Of a DNA stretch of 64,000 nucleotides, positions 9,476 to 18,291 are shown in pieces (the stretch's first letter is position 1; the number at the start of each line of letters is the position of its first letter). Made by a program: the position numbers and the translations under genes. A model generated the notes under the pieces. The model ran no database searches, was not told the DNA's origin, and saw only the letters and a list, made by a program, of their open reading frames with translations. Origin of the DNA: Synergistaceae bacterium (GTDB lineage Bacteria > Synergistota > Synergistia > Synergistales > Synergistaceae); assembly GCA_012728235.1 (NCBI GenBank), contig JAAYFL010000055.1:62001-126000 (forward strand). The letters are read 5' to 3'.

Positions 9476-11656
9476 ATGTGGAATTTAGATGATAACTGTG
9501 TTATTCATAAAAAACATCATGTAAAATCATTTAATTTATCAAGCTATATTGCCACTCTTTCATCTTATATAAATAAAATCTCCGAAGATGAAACTTGGAT
9601 TCGTTCTGGAAATTTTATTAAAGAGCAATTTAAGGATAAAATTTCTTCCTGTCAACTAATAGGCAAGGTAGTTTTACCGGAAGGAACTACAAGTATAGAA
9701 ATATTGCTCATAAAAACACAAGTTGGGGTATCTTTATCTGATTCAAGCGAAGATGTCTGCGAATTTATCCGAGACTATCTCTTTAATTATTCCGTTACTT
9801 CCGCTTTTACAGCGATACTCCCCTCTTCTGGAGAAGAATACATAGAATATTTTATTGCTTCTCCAACATTCTTTAAAGTAAAAATACCTAAAGATATACT
9901 TTATTTTATGTGTACACAAACCCTAAAAAATTACATTAGAAACTGTTGCTCAATTACAACAAACGACTTTCAGTTTGAAGAATTATACACAACCGGCTCT
10001 CCTTTGGCTTCTAAAGCGAATGAAGTAGAAAAAGTACTAGAGAATATGGAATTTTGTGATATTTCATCTGGTTCTGGTGAAATTATTATAACTATGTCAT
10101 ATATCATTTCAAAAATTAGATTAGCTTTAAACTCTTTCTTATCGAAGAATACAGAGAGAAAAGAAATAGATTATCTCTGCGATTTTTTTTCTAATTCCTT
10201 ATATACAACTAATTTTGATCTTAGTGCGTTAGAAACTCTTAGAATTGCATTGCTTTTAAATTATCCAGCTACTTCTATAAAAAGGAGTAATATGGTTTGG
10301 GGAAACATTTTAATTGAAGATTTGTTCCATGGTAAAAAGTTTGACATTATTATTACTAATCCTACTCATATGCGACAAGAGCTTTTTTCCGTGATAAAAG
10401 ACAAACTTGTTTCTTATTATTCTCATTCGACAAGCTCAGACTTATATTGTTTCTTTGCAGAAAGAGCTTTTGACATGATAAAAGACGTGGGATGTCTAGG
10501 ACTGATAATGTCTAATAAGTGGATGCTTTCAGAATATGGACAACCTCTTAGGAAGTTCTTTCTCTCTAAAAATATAATAACATTGGTTAATTATGACCAT
10601 ATAAGGCCACTAGCCGGCTTATCTACGCCATTATCGCTACTTATAGCAGACAATAGCACTCCTTCTGAACAACTAAGCATTACAAATGTCTTTGATAGCG
10701 ACTGCAACAATATATCTAATTATGTGCAAGATTATGCTCAGGTTATAGACAAATCATTTTTATCTAAAGAGAGCTGGAATTTTACATCTACAAAGATAAG
10801 TAACTTAATAAATAAGCTAGAACATTCTGACGTTATTCCTTTATCAGAATACTCTGATAAGAAAATTTTTAGAGGTATTTTGACGGGGTTAAATAAAGCT
10901 TTCATAGTAAGCAATAAAATTGCAGATGATTTCAAGTACAACGAAGCTTGTGCTGCAAAAATATTACGTCCTATATTATCAGGTAGAGATATAAAAAGAT
11001 ATGAGGAAGCATCCCCAAATAAGCATGTCATATTTATGCCTAAAGGCTACACAAACAAATCAAGAGGCACAAAAGACCCTATTGATTGGTTAATAGAAAC
11101 CCATCCTTCAGTAGCTACACATCTTGCAAATTTTGAAGAAAAAGCTAGAAGACGTAGTGATAAGGGAGATTATTGGTGGGAACTGAGATCCTGTAAATAT
11201 TGTCATCTTTTTGACGAGATCAAGATTATCTGCCCTACAATTGTAAAAAAGCTCTCAGCAACTATAGACAATAACAAATACCTTTCTAATGATAAAACTA
11301 TAATTATCGCTTGCAATGATTATTATTTGCTAGGCCTATTAAACTCTAAACTTCTAGATTTTTACTTCAGGAATACTGCAAATAAGCTATTAAACGATCA
11401 TTTTGAGCTTAAGTTGTCCCTGCTTTTAAAATTACCAATAAGAAAAATAAGCAGAACTAATTCTTTTTCTGTAAAGCAAAAAATACTTATTGAACGATGT
11501 GCGAGAGAACTTAGTAGTATGTATTCAATATCTAGAGATAATCAAAGAAAAATTTCGATTGATAAAATCCGATCAACTGAAAAAGAATTAAATAATGTAA
11601 TATACAAACTATATAAATTGACACCCTCTGAAATAGATATTATTGAGAATTATTGA
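9476..11656 (+). CDS. Divergent TaqI/Eco57I-type N6-adenine methyltransferase-like protein, possibly inactive
   Basis: A lone plus-strand gene of 726 aa. Residues 190-400 resemble the SAM-dependent catalytic core of type II/IIG gamma-class adenine methylases. Motif I appears as DISSGSGE (195-202). A motif-II-like YTTNFDLSALETLRIALLL follows. The motif IV position reads DIIITNPTH (290-298) instead of NPPY. A well-conserved block follows (SDLYCFFAERAFDMIKDVGC, then IMSNKWM and a GQPLRKFFL-type end). Residues ~465-660 look like a TaqI-type target-recognition domain (FRGILTGLNKAFIV; ILRPILSGRDIKRY). The N-terminal ~190 residues show no nuclease motif that I recognise. Start ATG has GGAGG 9 nt upstream; a TATAAT box at 9398-9403 lacks a good -35. 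No partner endonuclease lies nearby. It may be a decayed restriction-modification protein or a repurposed DNA-binding protein. The family call is fairly secure; activity is doubtful. Confidence 0.65.
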   Translation: MWNLDDNCVIHKKHHVKSFNLSSYIATLSSYINKISEDETWIRSGNFIKEQFKDKISSCQLIGKVVLPEGTTSIEILLIKTQVGVSLSDSSEDVCEFIRDYLFNYSVTSAFTAILPSSGEEYIEYFIASPTFFKVKIPKDILYFMCTQTLKNYIRNCCSITTNDFQFEELYTTGSPLASKANEVEKVLENMEFCDISSGSGEIIITMSYIISKIRLALNSFLSKNTERKEIDYLCDFFSNSLYTTNFDLSALETLRIALLLNYPATSIKRSNMVWGNILIEDLFHGKKFDIIITNPTHMRQELFSVIKDKLVSYYSHSTSSDLYCFFAERAFDMIKDVGCLGLIMSNKWMLSEYGQPLRKFFLSKNIITLVNYDHIRPLAGLSTPLSLLIADNSTPSEQLSITNVFDSDCNNISNYVQDYAQVIDKSFLSKESWNFTSTKISNLINKLEHSDVIPLSEYSDKKIFRGILTGLNKAFIVSNKIADDFKYNEACAAKILRPILSGRDIKRYEEASPNKHVIFMPKGYTNKSRGTKDPIDWLIETHPSVATHLANFEEKARRRSDKGDYWWELRSCKYCHLFDEIKIICPTIVKKLSATIDNNKYLSNDKTIIIACNDYYLLGLLNSKLLDFYFRNTANKLLNDHFELKLSLLLKLPIRKISRTNSFSVKQKILIERCARELSSMYSISRDNQRKISIDKIRSTEKELNNVIYKLYKLTPSEIDIIENY

Positions 11657-11705
11657 TTTTCACATACTGTTATTTTTTTAAATTAGTGTTATAATCTTTC
11701 AGTCT

Positions 11706-11783
11706 CGGGATGTAGCGCAGTCTGGTTAGCGCACCTGCTTTGGGAGCAGGGGGTCGGAGGTTCGAATCCTCTCATCCCGACCA
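11706..11783 (+). tRNA. tRNA-Pro (anticodon TGG)
   Basis: 78-nt cloverleaf with encoded CCA. The acceptor is CGGGATG/CATCCCG, the anticodon loop TTTGGGA gives TGG, and the T-loop is TTCGAAT. It follows the methyltransferase-like gene by 49 nt on the same strand. No separate strong promoter is evident in that gap, so it may be co-transcribed. Confidence 0.97.
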
Positions 11784-11834
11784 AATAAATGAATATCAAT
11801 AAAAGTGCTATTTTACGCTTCACATAAAGGACAT

Positions 11835-11875
11835 AAAAGTAGCGACAGATTAAAAAATAATCTGTCGCTACTTTT
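11835..11875. terminator. Bidirectional terminator between tRNA-Pro and the V-ATPase operon
   Basis: A perfect 18-bp inverted repeat (AAAAGTAGCGACAGATTA and its complement) around a 5-A loop. T-rich sequence follows on both strands. It sits between the converging tRNA-Pro (plus) and atpD (minus) transcripts and fits termination of both. Confidence 0.88.
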
Positions 11876-11898
11876 TATATTATTTCTTTTGTTAAAAC

Positions 11899-12525
11899 TT
11901 AGTGAGCTCTGACAATATCTTTTATGACCATAAGTCTTGATAATGTTGATCGCTCTGCTTCGTCCAATTTCATTGCTATTGAACGAATCGTTTCTGTAGT
12001 GTTTGGTATCATTACATGTTCAAGTGCATTTACACGACGCCTTGTTTTTTCAATTTCAAGTGCCATAGAATTAACCGCTTTTTCTTCTGCTGCAAGTTCT
12101 ACCAGCTTTGGCATAAGAGACAAGAATTGTTCAAGAGCAACGTCAAGACTTCCGGGAGAAGCGCCCAAACCGTAATTCAGTTCAATTTCTTGTTTGGGTA
12201 AGCTAAACTTTGGAACACGTACACTCATTACGTTGGCGAAACTAACATCTACCCTCATATCACCACTGGTTGACATCAAAGTCTGCTCAAGCATTTGAGG
12301 CAAAGTCTGTGCTCTAGCTAATAAAAATCCTGCATAACATAAGGCTAATTCCTCTTCTATTTTCTGCCGCAACTGGTAAACAGCTCTAGCTCTTACTAAG
12401 AATTCCTTAACCAGGGCATCTTGTTTATCCTTTAATAATTTATGCCCTCTTTTTGCTACGACAAGACTCTTTTTGAGCTTGGATAACTCCATCCTATTAG
12501 GGTTTACATTAAGTACTTTTGCCAT
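11899..12525 (-). CDS. atpD: V-type ATPase subunit D (central stalk)
   Basis: Subunit D is the long coiled-coil rotor shaft that turns inside the A3B3 head and carries torque to the membrane ring. The sequence begins VNPNRMELSKLKKSLVVAKR, the standard V-type D opening (N-P-(T/N)-R-x-x-L-x-x-L/K). It is helical at both ends with a central segment, and 208 aa is the usual length. The ATG has AAGGAGGGG upstream and lies 14 nt after atpB. It is the last gene of the operon, ahead of the bidirectional terminator. No NtpH- or NtpJ-like gene follows, unlike in Enterococcus hirae. Confidence 0.95.
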   Translation of the reverse strand: MAKVLNVNPNRMELSKLKKSLVVAKRGHKLLKDKQDALVKEFLVRARAVYQLRQKIEEELALCYAGFLLARAQTLPQMLEQTLMSTSGDMRVDVSFANVMSVRVPKFSLPKQEIELNYGLGASPGSLDVALEQFLSLMPKLVELAAEEKAVNSMALEIEKTRRRVNALEHVMIPNTTETIRSIAMKLDEAERSTLSRLMVIKDIVRAH

Positions 12526-12539
12526 ATATCAACCCCTCC

Positions 12540-13961
12540 TTACTCATTTACAGTAGATTGAGTCTTTTCCCCTTCTAAATTTAATAAAGGTTGTAAATAT
12601 TTTTCGACATATTCGTCTCTGACTCTTTTAAGCTCCTTTGTTGGGACTATTGTCAGCAGTTCCCAACCAAGTTGAAGGGTTTCCTCTATGCTTCTATTCT
12701 CGTATTCTCCTTGGCGGATATATTCGTTTTCAAATCTATCAGCAAATTTTGCGAATGCTTTATCTTCCTCAGACAAAGCACTATCTCCAAGGATAACAGC
12801 CAGTTCTTTTGCTTCTTTTCCTCGCGAATAAGCTGCAAAAAGCTGATTAGTGAGATCTGCATGATCTTCTCTAGTCTTATCCTTACCTATTCCCTTATCT
12901 TTTAATCGAGACAACGACGGCATGACATCAATAGGGGGGTATATCCCTTTACGATGGAGACCACGTGCAAGAATAATTTGTCCCTCTGTAATATATCCTG
13001 TAAGGTCAGGTATCGGGTGCGTCTTGTCGTCTTCGGGCATAGTCAGTATAGGCAACTGTGTTATTGAACCTTCTTTTCCACGGAGTCTTCCTGCTCTTTC
13101 ATACATTGTAGCTAAGTCAGTGTATAAATAGCCAGGATAGCCTCTACGACCAGGCACTTCTTTACGAGCAGCTGATATTTCACGAAGTGCTTCACAATAG
13201 TTTGTAAGGTCAGTCAAAATGACAAGTACGTGCATTCCCTTCTCAAAAGCAAGGTATTCTGCCGCAGTCAATGCAAGTCGTGGAGTAGAAATACGTTCAA
13301 TAGCAGGGTCATCAGCAAGGTTCACATACATGACTGTGCGCTCTACAGCTCCAGTTTTTCTAAAATCTTCCATAAAGAATGATGCTTCTTCAAATGTAAT
13401 CCCCATTGCGGCAAAAACTACTGCAAAGTTAGCATGTCCACTTATAACATTGGCCTGCCTAGCTATCTGCGCCGCCATCTGACTGTGAGGCATACCACTT
13501 CCGGAAAATATCGGTAGTTTTTGACCTCTTACAAGCGGATTCATTCCGTCAATAGCGGAAATACCAGTTTGGATAAACTCAGAAGGGTAATCACGTGAAA
13601 AAGGGTTAATTGGGTTCCCATTAACATCTAACAAATCTAGAGGTATTATGGGTGCACCTCCATCAATTGGATCCCCTCGTCCGTTAAAGACGCGTCCCAA
13701 CATATCATCTGAAACAGGAAGCTTTAATACGTCTCCAAGAAAACGTATTTGAGAGCTTTCTACATCTATTCCTGTGCTGCCTTCATAGACTTGTACTAAA
13801 GCTCTGTCTTCTGTAATTTCAAGTACTCTACCTGTTCTTTTTTCTCCTGTAGCAAGACGTATTTCTGCAAGTTCATCATATGACACGTTTTCAACCTTTT
13901 CAACCAACATAAGGGGTCCGGCCAGGTCGCATATAGTTCTATATTCTTTAGGCAACATCAT
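12540..13961 (-). CDS. atpB: V-type ATPase subunit B (non-catalytic head subunit)
   Basis: Subunit B alternates with A in the cytoplasmic head and forms the non-catalytic nucleotide interface. In place of a Walker A it has the B-type [17 protein letters not shown] segment. The [20 protein letters not shown] and [20 protein letters not shown] blocks are typical. I chose the ATG at 13961 (473 aa), 5 nt after a strong GGAGG; a second ATG follows directly. The longer reading to 13991 would add 10 residues inside the atpA coding end. The start overlaps the atpA stop by 14 nt, consistent with coupled synthesis of the A and B subunits. Confidence 0.96.
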   Translation of the reverse strand: MMLPKEYRTICDLAGPLMLVEKVENVSYDELAEIRLATGEKRTGRVLEITEDRALVQVYEGSTGIDVESSQIRFLGDVLKLPVSDDMLGRVFNGRGDPIDGGAPIIPLDLLDVNGNPINPFSRDYPSEFIQTGISAIDGMNPLVRGQKLPIFSGSGMPHSQMAAQIARQANVISGHANFAVVFAAMGITFEEASFFMEDFRKTGAVERTVMYVNLADDPAIERISTPRLALTAAEYLAFEKGMHVLVILTDLTNYCEALREISAARKEVPGRRGYPGYLYTDLATMYERAGRLRGKEGSITQLPILTMPEDDKTHPIPDLTGYITEGQIILARGLHRKGIYPPIDVMPSLSRLKDKGIGKDKTREDHADLTNQLFAAYSRGKEAKELAVILGDSALSEEDKAFAKFADRFENEYIRQGEYENRSIEETLQLGWELLTIVPTKELKRVRDEYVEKYLQPLLNLEGEKTQSTVNE

Positions 13962-15744
13962 GATCACCTCCGGGTACTCCAAGTTTACCAAGCTCTGTTT
14001 TAATCGTTTTCTCTAAATCGGAAATTTTATCAAGCTCTTCTTCCGAAATATATCTCATTCTTGCAATCTCTTCACGAATAGGGTGGTTTATCACTGATTT
14101 TAAATTTCCTCCGCGAGACAATACTTGCATGGCCATGTCGTGGAAAGTTAAAATTATGCGAAGCATTCTAAACTGCTTATCCATAGATGCATACGTGTCT
14201 ATCTCGTGAAATGAGTTTTGATGTAAAAAGTCTTCTCTTATTGACTTTGAGGTTTCCAGAACCATTCTCTCTTCTCTAGAAAGAGAGTCAATTCCAACAA
14301 GCCTGACGATTTCTTTAAGCTGGTCCTCTTCCTCTAGAAAAGTCATCGCATCGATGCGTAACTTACTCCATTCCCCATCATATTTATTATCCCAATACTC
14401 ACCCAGAAGCTTTGCATACAGTGAATAGCTTGATAACCAATTTATTGCGGGGAAATGTCGCTGATAAGCGAGTTGCGAATCCAGCCCCCAAAATACTTTT
14501 GTAACTCTAAGAGTATTTTGAGTTACTGGTTCAGAAAGGTCGCCTCCTGGAGGAGATACGGCACCTATAACCGTTACAGCGCCTTCTCTACTATCTTGTC
14601 CACAACAAATTGCACGCCCCGCTCTTTCATAGAAAGTCGCCAGTCTGGTACCTAAATAAGCAGGGAAGCCCTCTTCTCCTGGCATTTCTTCAAGCCTACC
14701 AGACATTTCACGAAGCGCTTCTGCCCAACGTGATGTTGAATCCGCCATCAAAGCAACAGAATATCCCATATCTCTAAAATATTCAGCAATTGTTATCCCC
14801 GTGTAAATAGATGCTTCTCTAGCAGCAACAGGCATATTTGATGTGTTCGCTATAAGTAAAGTTCTCTTCATTAATGGCTGTCCTGATCTGGGGTCCTCTA
14901 GCTCAGGGAACTCAAGCAAAACGTCCGTCATTTCATTGCCTCGTTCTCCACAGCCTATATAAACAATTATTTGTGCATCTGCCCATTTGGCCAACTGATG
15001 CTGTATAACTGTTTTACCTGAACCAAAAGGACCAGGCACACAAGCTGTTCCACCTCTGGCAATAGGAAACAAAGTATCAATGACACGCTGTCCTGTCGTA
15101 AGTGGGACCTCAGGAGCTAGCCTTTTGATTACTGGTCTCGGCTGACGTACTGGCCATCTCTGCAAGAGTTTAATATCGTAATCTTTACCCTTTGAATCAG
15201 TTACAACAGCAATGACTTCTTCAACGGTAAAATCTCCCTGCTTGATGTTTTTTATTTTTCCAACGATTCCGTGTGGAATCATAATTTTGTGATCCACCAA
15301 TTCTGTTTCAGCAACAGAACCAATAATATCACCTGCAACAACTTCAGTCCCTACTTCTACTGATGGAACAAAGCCCCATTTTTTTGTCCTATTTACTGCA
15401 GGAACATTAATACCACGCAATATATAAGGACTTTTTGCTTCATTCTGGATAGCTTCCAGTGGACGTTGTATCCCATCAAAAAACTCTTCAATAAGTCCAG
15501 GTGCGAGCTCTACGCTAAGTGGCTCTCCTGTGCTTACAACCGGTTCTCCAGGGGTAAGGCCTGAAGTTTCTTCATAAACCTGCACGGATGCAGTATCATC
15601 TTTTAGTTCAATTATTTCACCGACAAGTCCTGCATTACCAACTCTTACAACGTCAAACATGCAGGCTCCGGCCATGTCTTTAGCGATAACAAGAGGTCCG
15701 GAAATTTTTGCGATGAAACCTGTAACGGCGTTTGGTATAGCCAA
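13948..15744 (-). CDS. atpA: V-type ATPase catalytic subunit A
   Basis: Catalytic ATP-hydrolysing or -synthesising subunit of the V-ATPase head. The P-loop GPFGSGKT is at 238-245, with [13 protein letters not shown] after it, which contains the catalytic Glu region. The ~90-residue insertion before the P-loop distinguishes V-type A from F-type beta subunits and is present at about 115-200. The length of 598 aa is usual. The start is TTG, 8 nt after GGAGG, and gives the expected N-terminus [18 protein letters not shown]. Part of the operon atpH-I-K-E-C-F-A-B-D. Confidence 0.97.
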   Translation of the reverse strand: MAIPNAVTGFIAKISGPLVIAKDMAGACMFDVVRVGNAGLVGEIIELKDDTASVQVYEETSGLTPGEPVVSTGEPLSVELAPGLIEEFFDGIQRPLEAIQNEAKSPYILRGINVPAVNRTKKWGFVPSVEVGTEVVAGDIIGSVAETELVDHKIMIPHGIVGKIKNIKQGDFTVEEVIAVVTDSKGKDYDIKLLQRWPVRQPRPVIKRLAPEVPLTTGQRVIDTLFPIARGGTACVPGPFGSGKTVIQHQLAKWADAQIIVYIGCGERGNEMTDVLLEFPELEDPRSGQPLMKRTLLIANTSNMPVAAREASIYTGITIAEYFRDMGYSVALMADSTSRWAEALREMSGRLEEMPGEEGFPAYLGTRLATFYERAGRAICCGQDSREGAVTVIGAVSPPGGDLSEPVTQNTLRVTKVFWGLDSQLAYQRHFPAINWLSSYSLYAKLLGEYWDNKYDGEWSKLRIDAMTFLEEEDQLKEIVRLVGIDSLSREERMVLETSKSIREDFLHQNSFHEIDTYASMDKQFRMLRIILTFHDMAMQVLSRGGNLKSVINHPIREEIARMRYISEEELDKISDLEKTIKTELGKLGVPGGDHDVA

Positions 15745-15764
15745 TTACATCGCCTCCATCTTTT

Positions 15765-16103
15765 TCATTTAACTCCAAAGATATCCATGCCTACAGCACG
15801 TTCAACATTTTGTCTTATTGAAGCGAGCCCTATGCCTATGGATCCTCTTTGGTTGGGAACGGGTATTATTGAAATATCATTAAATTCGCTTATCTCTTTT
15901 ATTGCTTCATGGTTATCTTTATATATTGATTCTTCTACGAAGAGTACCGCAAAGTTCTGTCGTGCTATTTTATCAATTAGCATAACTATTGCATCACGGC
16001 TCTCCTCATTGATAGTAGTATCATCAAGACCAATAGATTTAAAGGGTAGCATGCTGTCATAACTTCCAAGGGCAGCCATAGACATTTTATTCACTTTAGA
16101 CAT
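15765..16103 (-). CDS. atpF: V-type ATPase subunit F (NtpG)
   Basis: Small central-stalk subunit that binds D and regulates rotation. It has 112 aa and an alternating beta/alpha pattern, including IARQNFAVLFVEESIY and ISIIPVPNQRGSIGIGLASI, which matches the family's switch-like fold and the P-x-x-x-G segment. The ATG has GGAGG 10 nt upstream and overlaps atpC by 8 nt. Its place between C and A equals ntpG in Enterococcus hirae. Confidence 0.92.
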   Translation of the reverse strand: MSKVNKMSMAALGSYDSMLPFKSIGLDDTTINEESRDAIVMLIDKIARQNFAVLFVEESIYKDNHEAIKEISEFNDISIIPVPNQRGSIGIGLASIRQNVERAVGMDIFGVK

Positions 16104-17106
16104 TACGCAGCAACCTCCTCAATTGTTCTTTATTTCCACCACTGGTCTTTGCAACCAAAATCATACGTACATTTTTTACTTCCATTTCCTTGTCCCAAAG
16201 ATACGCCAATATATTCTCAGGGGCATTATATGAATAGCGACTTGCGGCAAGCTTGTGCGTATAATAGTCATCCAAAACCTTTTCAAGAGACAGTATTAAA
16301 TCGGAGAATGTGCCGCCAGCATCGATGCTATTGATTGTTAGACCATATTCCGTATACTCAAAGAACCTCTTCCAACTTTCAAAAGGCTCATTTATGAGTG
16401 CAACAAGTGAATTAACGTCAATCTTCCCACCTAAATGCATAAACAATAGAGCGTTTGATGCATCATAATTAAAACGCTTTAACCTTAGAAGAGCTCTTAT
16501 GTTTTCTCCGTCTATTCTGCTTCGTATCCAGCTTAAGGTTTCTGGCATATCAAGCTCTTTAGCCGTCTCTAACATAACTTGATACATCCTATCATCCAAC
16601 AAACGCTCGACATCTAAGATATTGTTAGTTTGCTCCCAAATAGCTATACATTTTGGCAATAAATTATTGAGGTCAAATGGAAGAAATTTGTATTCTTCCA
16701 GTTCAATATCATTGATTAAGCTCTCTACTGAGAAAGAACCAAGCGAAGTGAGAAAGTCCCACCTCTTCTGACCACCTTTTTCAACATTAAAAGCACTTTT
16801 AATCAATACTTTTACATTATGAAAATCATATTGATAACGAAGCAAATCTATGAGTCTCTTCTCCGGTATAAACGATTCTATTTCGCTATACTTCGACTTA
16901 AGTTCAGATTCTAATAATTTATCAAAATCATAAACTCCACTATTTAACGTTAACGTAGTCGAATAGGATGTCTCACCCAATATTTTGAATGCCGTCTCCA
17001 GATCTTCTGCGTCAATCATTCTCTGTAATACGCTGGAATCGAGAAGTTGATGTTCCATCGCCCGAATTCGTGCAACAGCATAGCCGTACGCATCGTGTTG
17101 AGACAT
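16096..17106 (-). CDS. atpC: V-type ATPase subunit C/d (rotor-stalk adaptor)
   Basis: This subunit (bacterial C, eukaryotic d) is a funnel-shaped adaptor that couples the D/F shaft to the membrane ring. It is 336 aa, almost wholly helical. It has the N-terminal GYAVARIRAMEHQLLDSSVL and the repeated YDFHNVKVLIKSAF and IDGENIRALLRLKRF segments that mark the three pseudo-repeats. The ATG has AAGGAGGTG upstream and lies 12 nt after atpE. Assignment rests on these repeats and on operon position. Confidence 0.92.
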   Translation of the reverse strand: MSQHDAYGYAVARIRAMEHQLLDSSVLQRMIDAEDLETAFKILGETSYSTTLTLNSGVYDFDKLLESELKSKYSEIESFIPEKRLIDLLRYQYDFHNVKVLIKSAFNVEKGGQKRWDFLTSLGSFSVESLINDIELEEYKFLPFDLNNLLPKCIAIWEQTNNILDVERLLDDRMYQVMLETAKELDMPETLSWIRSRIDGENIRALLRLKRFNYDASNALLFMHLGGKIDVNSLVALINEPFESWKRFFEYTEYGLTINSIDAGGTFSDLILSLEKVLDDYYTHKLAASRYSYNAPENILAYLWDKEMEVKNVRMILVAKTSGGNKEQLRRLLRNV

Positions 17107-17118
17107 CAGAACACCTCC

Positions 17119-17706
17119 TTACTCTTTTGGTGGAAATAAACGTTTAACAACTTCAGATTCTTTTTTCTCCTGAGCAACTTGTATAAGCATATCCCAAGAG
17201 CAATTAGTTCTAATCTTATCCCTCTTCAAAATAAATCCGCCTGAGATATTGGCTATTTCTTTTGATAAAATAAGGTTTGTGTTGTTTTTTTTGTTGTATG
17301 CGTTAATCCATGCCTCATCAACAAATTTTTCGTTTTCTCCAATTAACACTTCTTCATCACCTGTGACAACAGACTTCTTAAGAAGTGAATTGCAAAGTTC
17401 TAGATAGTCCTCTTTATTAAAAGCCTTCATTTTATTAAGAGCCTCATCGAACACATCTTGTATTAATGTACGTTTTGAAAGTAGCTTTCTCTTTTTAACG
17501 TCGATATTTGCTACTATTTCGCGTCTTTTGAAGATTTTAGGCATTTCTTCTTCAAAACGCTTCTCAAAAGATTCCTTTACTGCAGCGTTCTCTTTATTGG
17601 CATGCTCAATTATTTCGGAGGCTTTAGACCTTGCTTTAGCTAGAACTTCTTCTGCTTCCCGATATGCATCGTTTTTTATTTTTTCTGTGAGCTGTGCTAA
17701 AGACAT
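17119..17706 (-). CDS. atpE: V-type ATPase subunit E (peripheral stalk)
   Basis: Subunit E pairs with the G/H-type coiled-coil subunit to form the peripheral stalks that hold the head against the membrane a-subunit. Its 195 residues begin with a long charged helix (about residues 3-95; KIKNDAYREAEEVLAKARSK). A compact C-terminal domain follows, with the ISGGFILKRDKIRTNCSWD segment typical of E subunits (G-G-x-x-L.....I..N.T). It lies between atpK and atpC, as in other bacterial V-ATPase operons. Confidence 0.92.
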   Translation of the reverse strand: MSLAQLTEKIKNDAYREAEEVLAKARSKASEIIEHANKENAAVKESFEKRFEEEMPKIFKRREIVANIDVKKRKLLSKRTLIQDVFDEALNKMKAFNKEDYLELCNSLLKKSVVTGDEEVLIGENEKFVDEAWINAYNKKNNTNLILSKEIANISGGFILKRDKIRTNCSWDMLIQVAQEKKESEVVKRLFPPKE

Positions 17707-17725
17707 AGTTTCCCTACTTTTCCAA

Positions 17726-18226
17726 TTAAAAACTTATGCCGTTGAGCATCAAAATACTTACAAGAAGCCCAAAAACAGCATATGTTTCACACATAGCGGG
17801 CAGAATAACTGCCTTTCCTATCTGTTCGGGACGTTTTGATATCATAAGGATAGTGGCAGCTGAGGACTTACCCTGCCATATTGCCGAATAATATCCAACT
17901 ATTGTTATTGGAAGACACGCAAAAAGAACTCCTAGGCCTTGCCAAAGAGTTATAGCAACGGCAGCACCACCAAGCAATCCTGCTTTTTGAAGAGCTAAAA
18001 CCGCGACAAGAAGGCCATAAATACCCTGTGTTCCAGGAAGAGCCAGAAGGACTAAGCAATATCCGAACTTGTCAGGATCTTCTGTCATAACACCTGCTGC
18101 TGCTTCGTTTGCTATCGCGATTCCCATTGCAGATCCAGTGCCTGCAATTCCAACTGCCAGAGCTGCACCGAGTATTACCAGCATTGGACCAAGTTGCGTG
18201 GCCATTGTTTCAAGAATTGTTTCCAT
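17726..18226 (-). CDS. atpK: V-type ATPase membrane rotor subunit K (c-ring), Na+-type binding site
   Basis: This is the proteolipid that forms the ion-carrying rotor ring. It has 166 aa with four membrane helices arranged as two hairpins. In the Enterococcus hirae Na+-ATPase the ion ligands are L61, T64, Q65, Q110 and E139. The matching positions here are L63, T66, Q67 (LPGTQG), Q118 (IWQGKSS) and E147 (MCETYA). Only the second hairpin carries the acidic residue, as in other V-type K subunits. The full ligand set suggests Na+ rather than H+ coupling; this is inference by analogy. A GGGAGG ribosome site is 11 nt before the ATG. Confidence 0.95.
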   Translation of the reverse strand: METILETMATQLGPMLVILGAALAVGIAGTGSAMGIAIANEAAAGVMTEDPDKFGYCLVLLALPGTQGIYGLLVAVLALQKAGLLGGAAVAITLWQGLGVLFACLPITIVGYYSAIWQGKSSAATILMISKRPEQIGKAVILPAMCETYAVFGLLVSILMLNGISF

Positions 18227-18291
18227 AATTAATAAAACCTCCCTAATAATATGTGTTAATTTTTTATCTAATTAATATTTACATAATATAG

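Noticed and set aside
9476-11656. Complete restriction-modification or BREX system
   Set aside because: Only one methylase-like gene is present; no endonuclease, specificity subunit or other BREX gene lies nearby.
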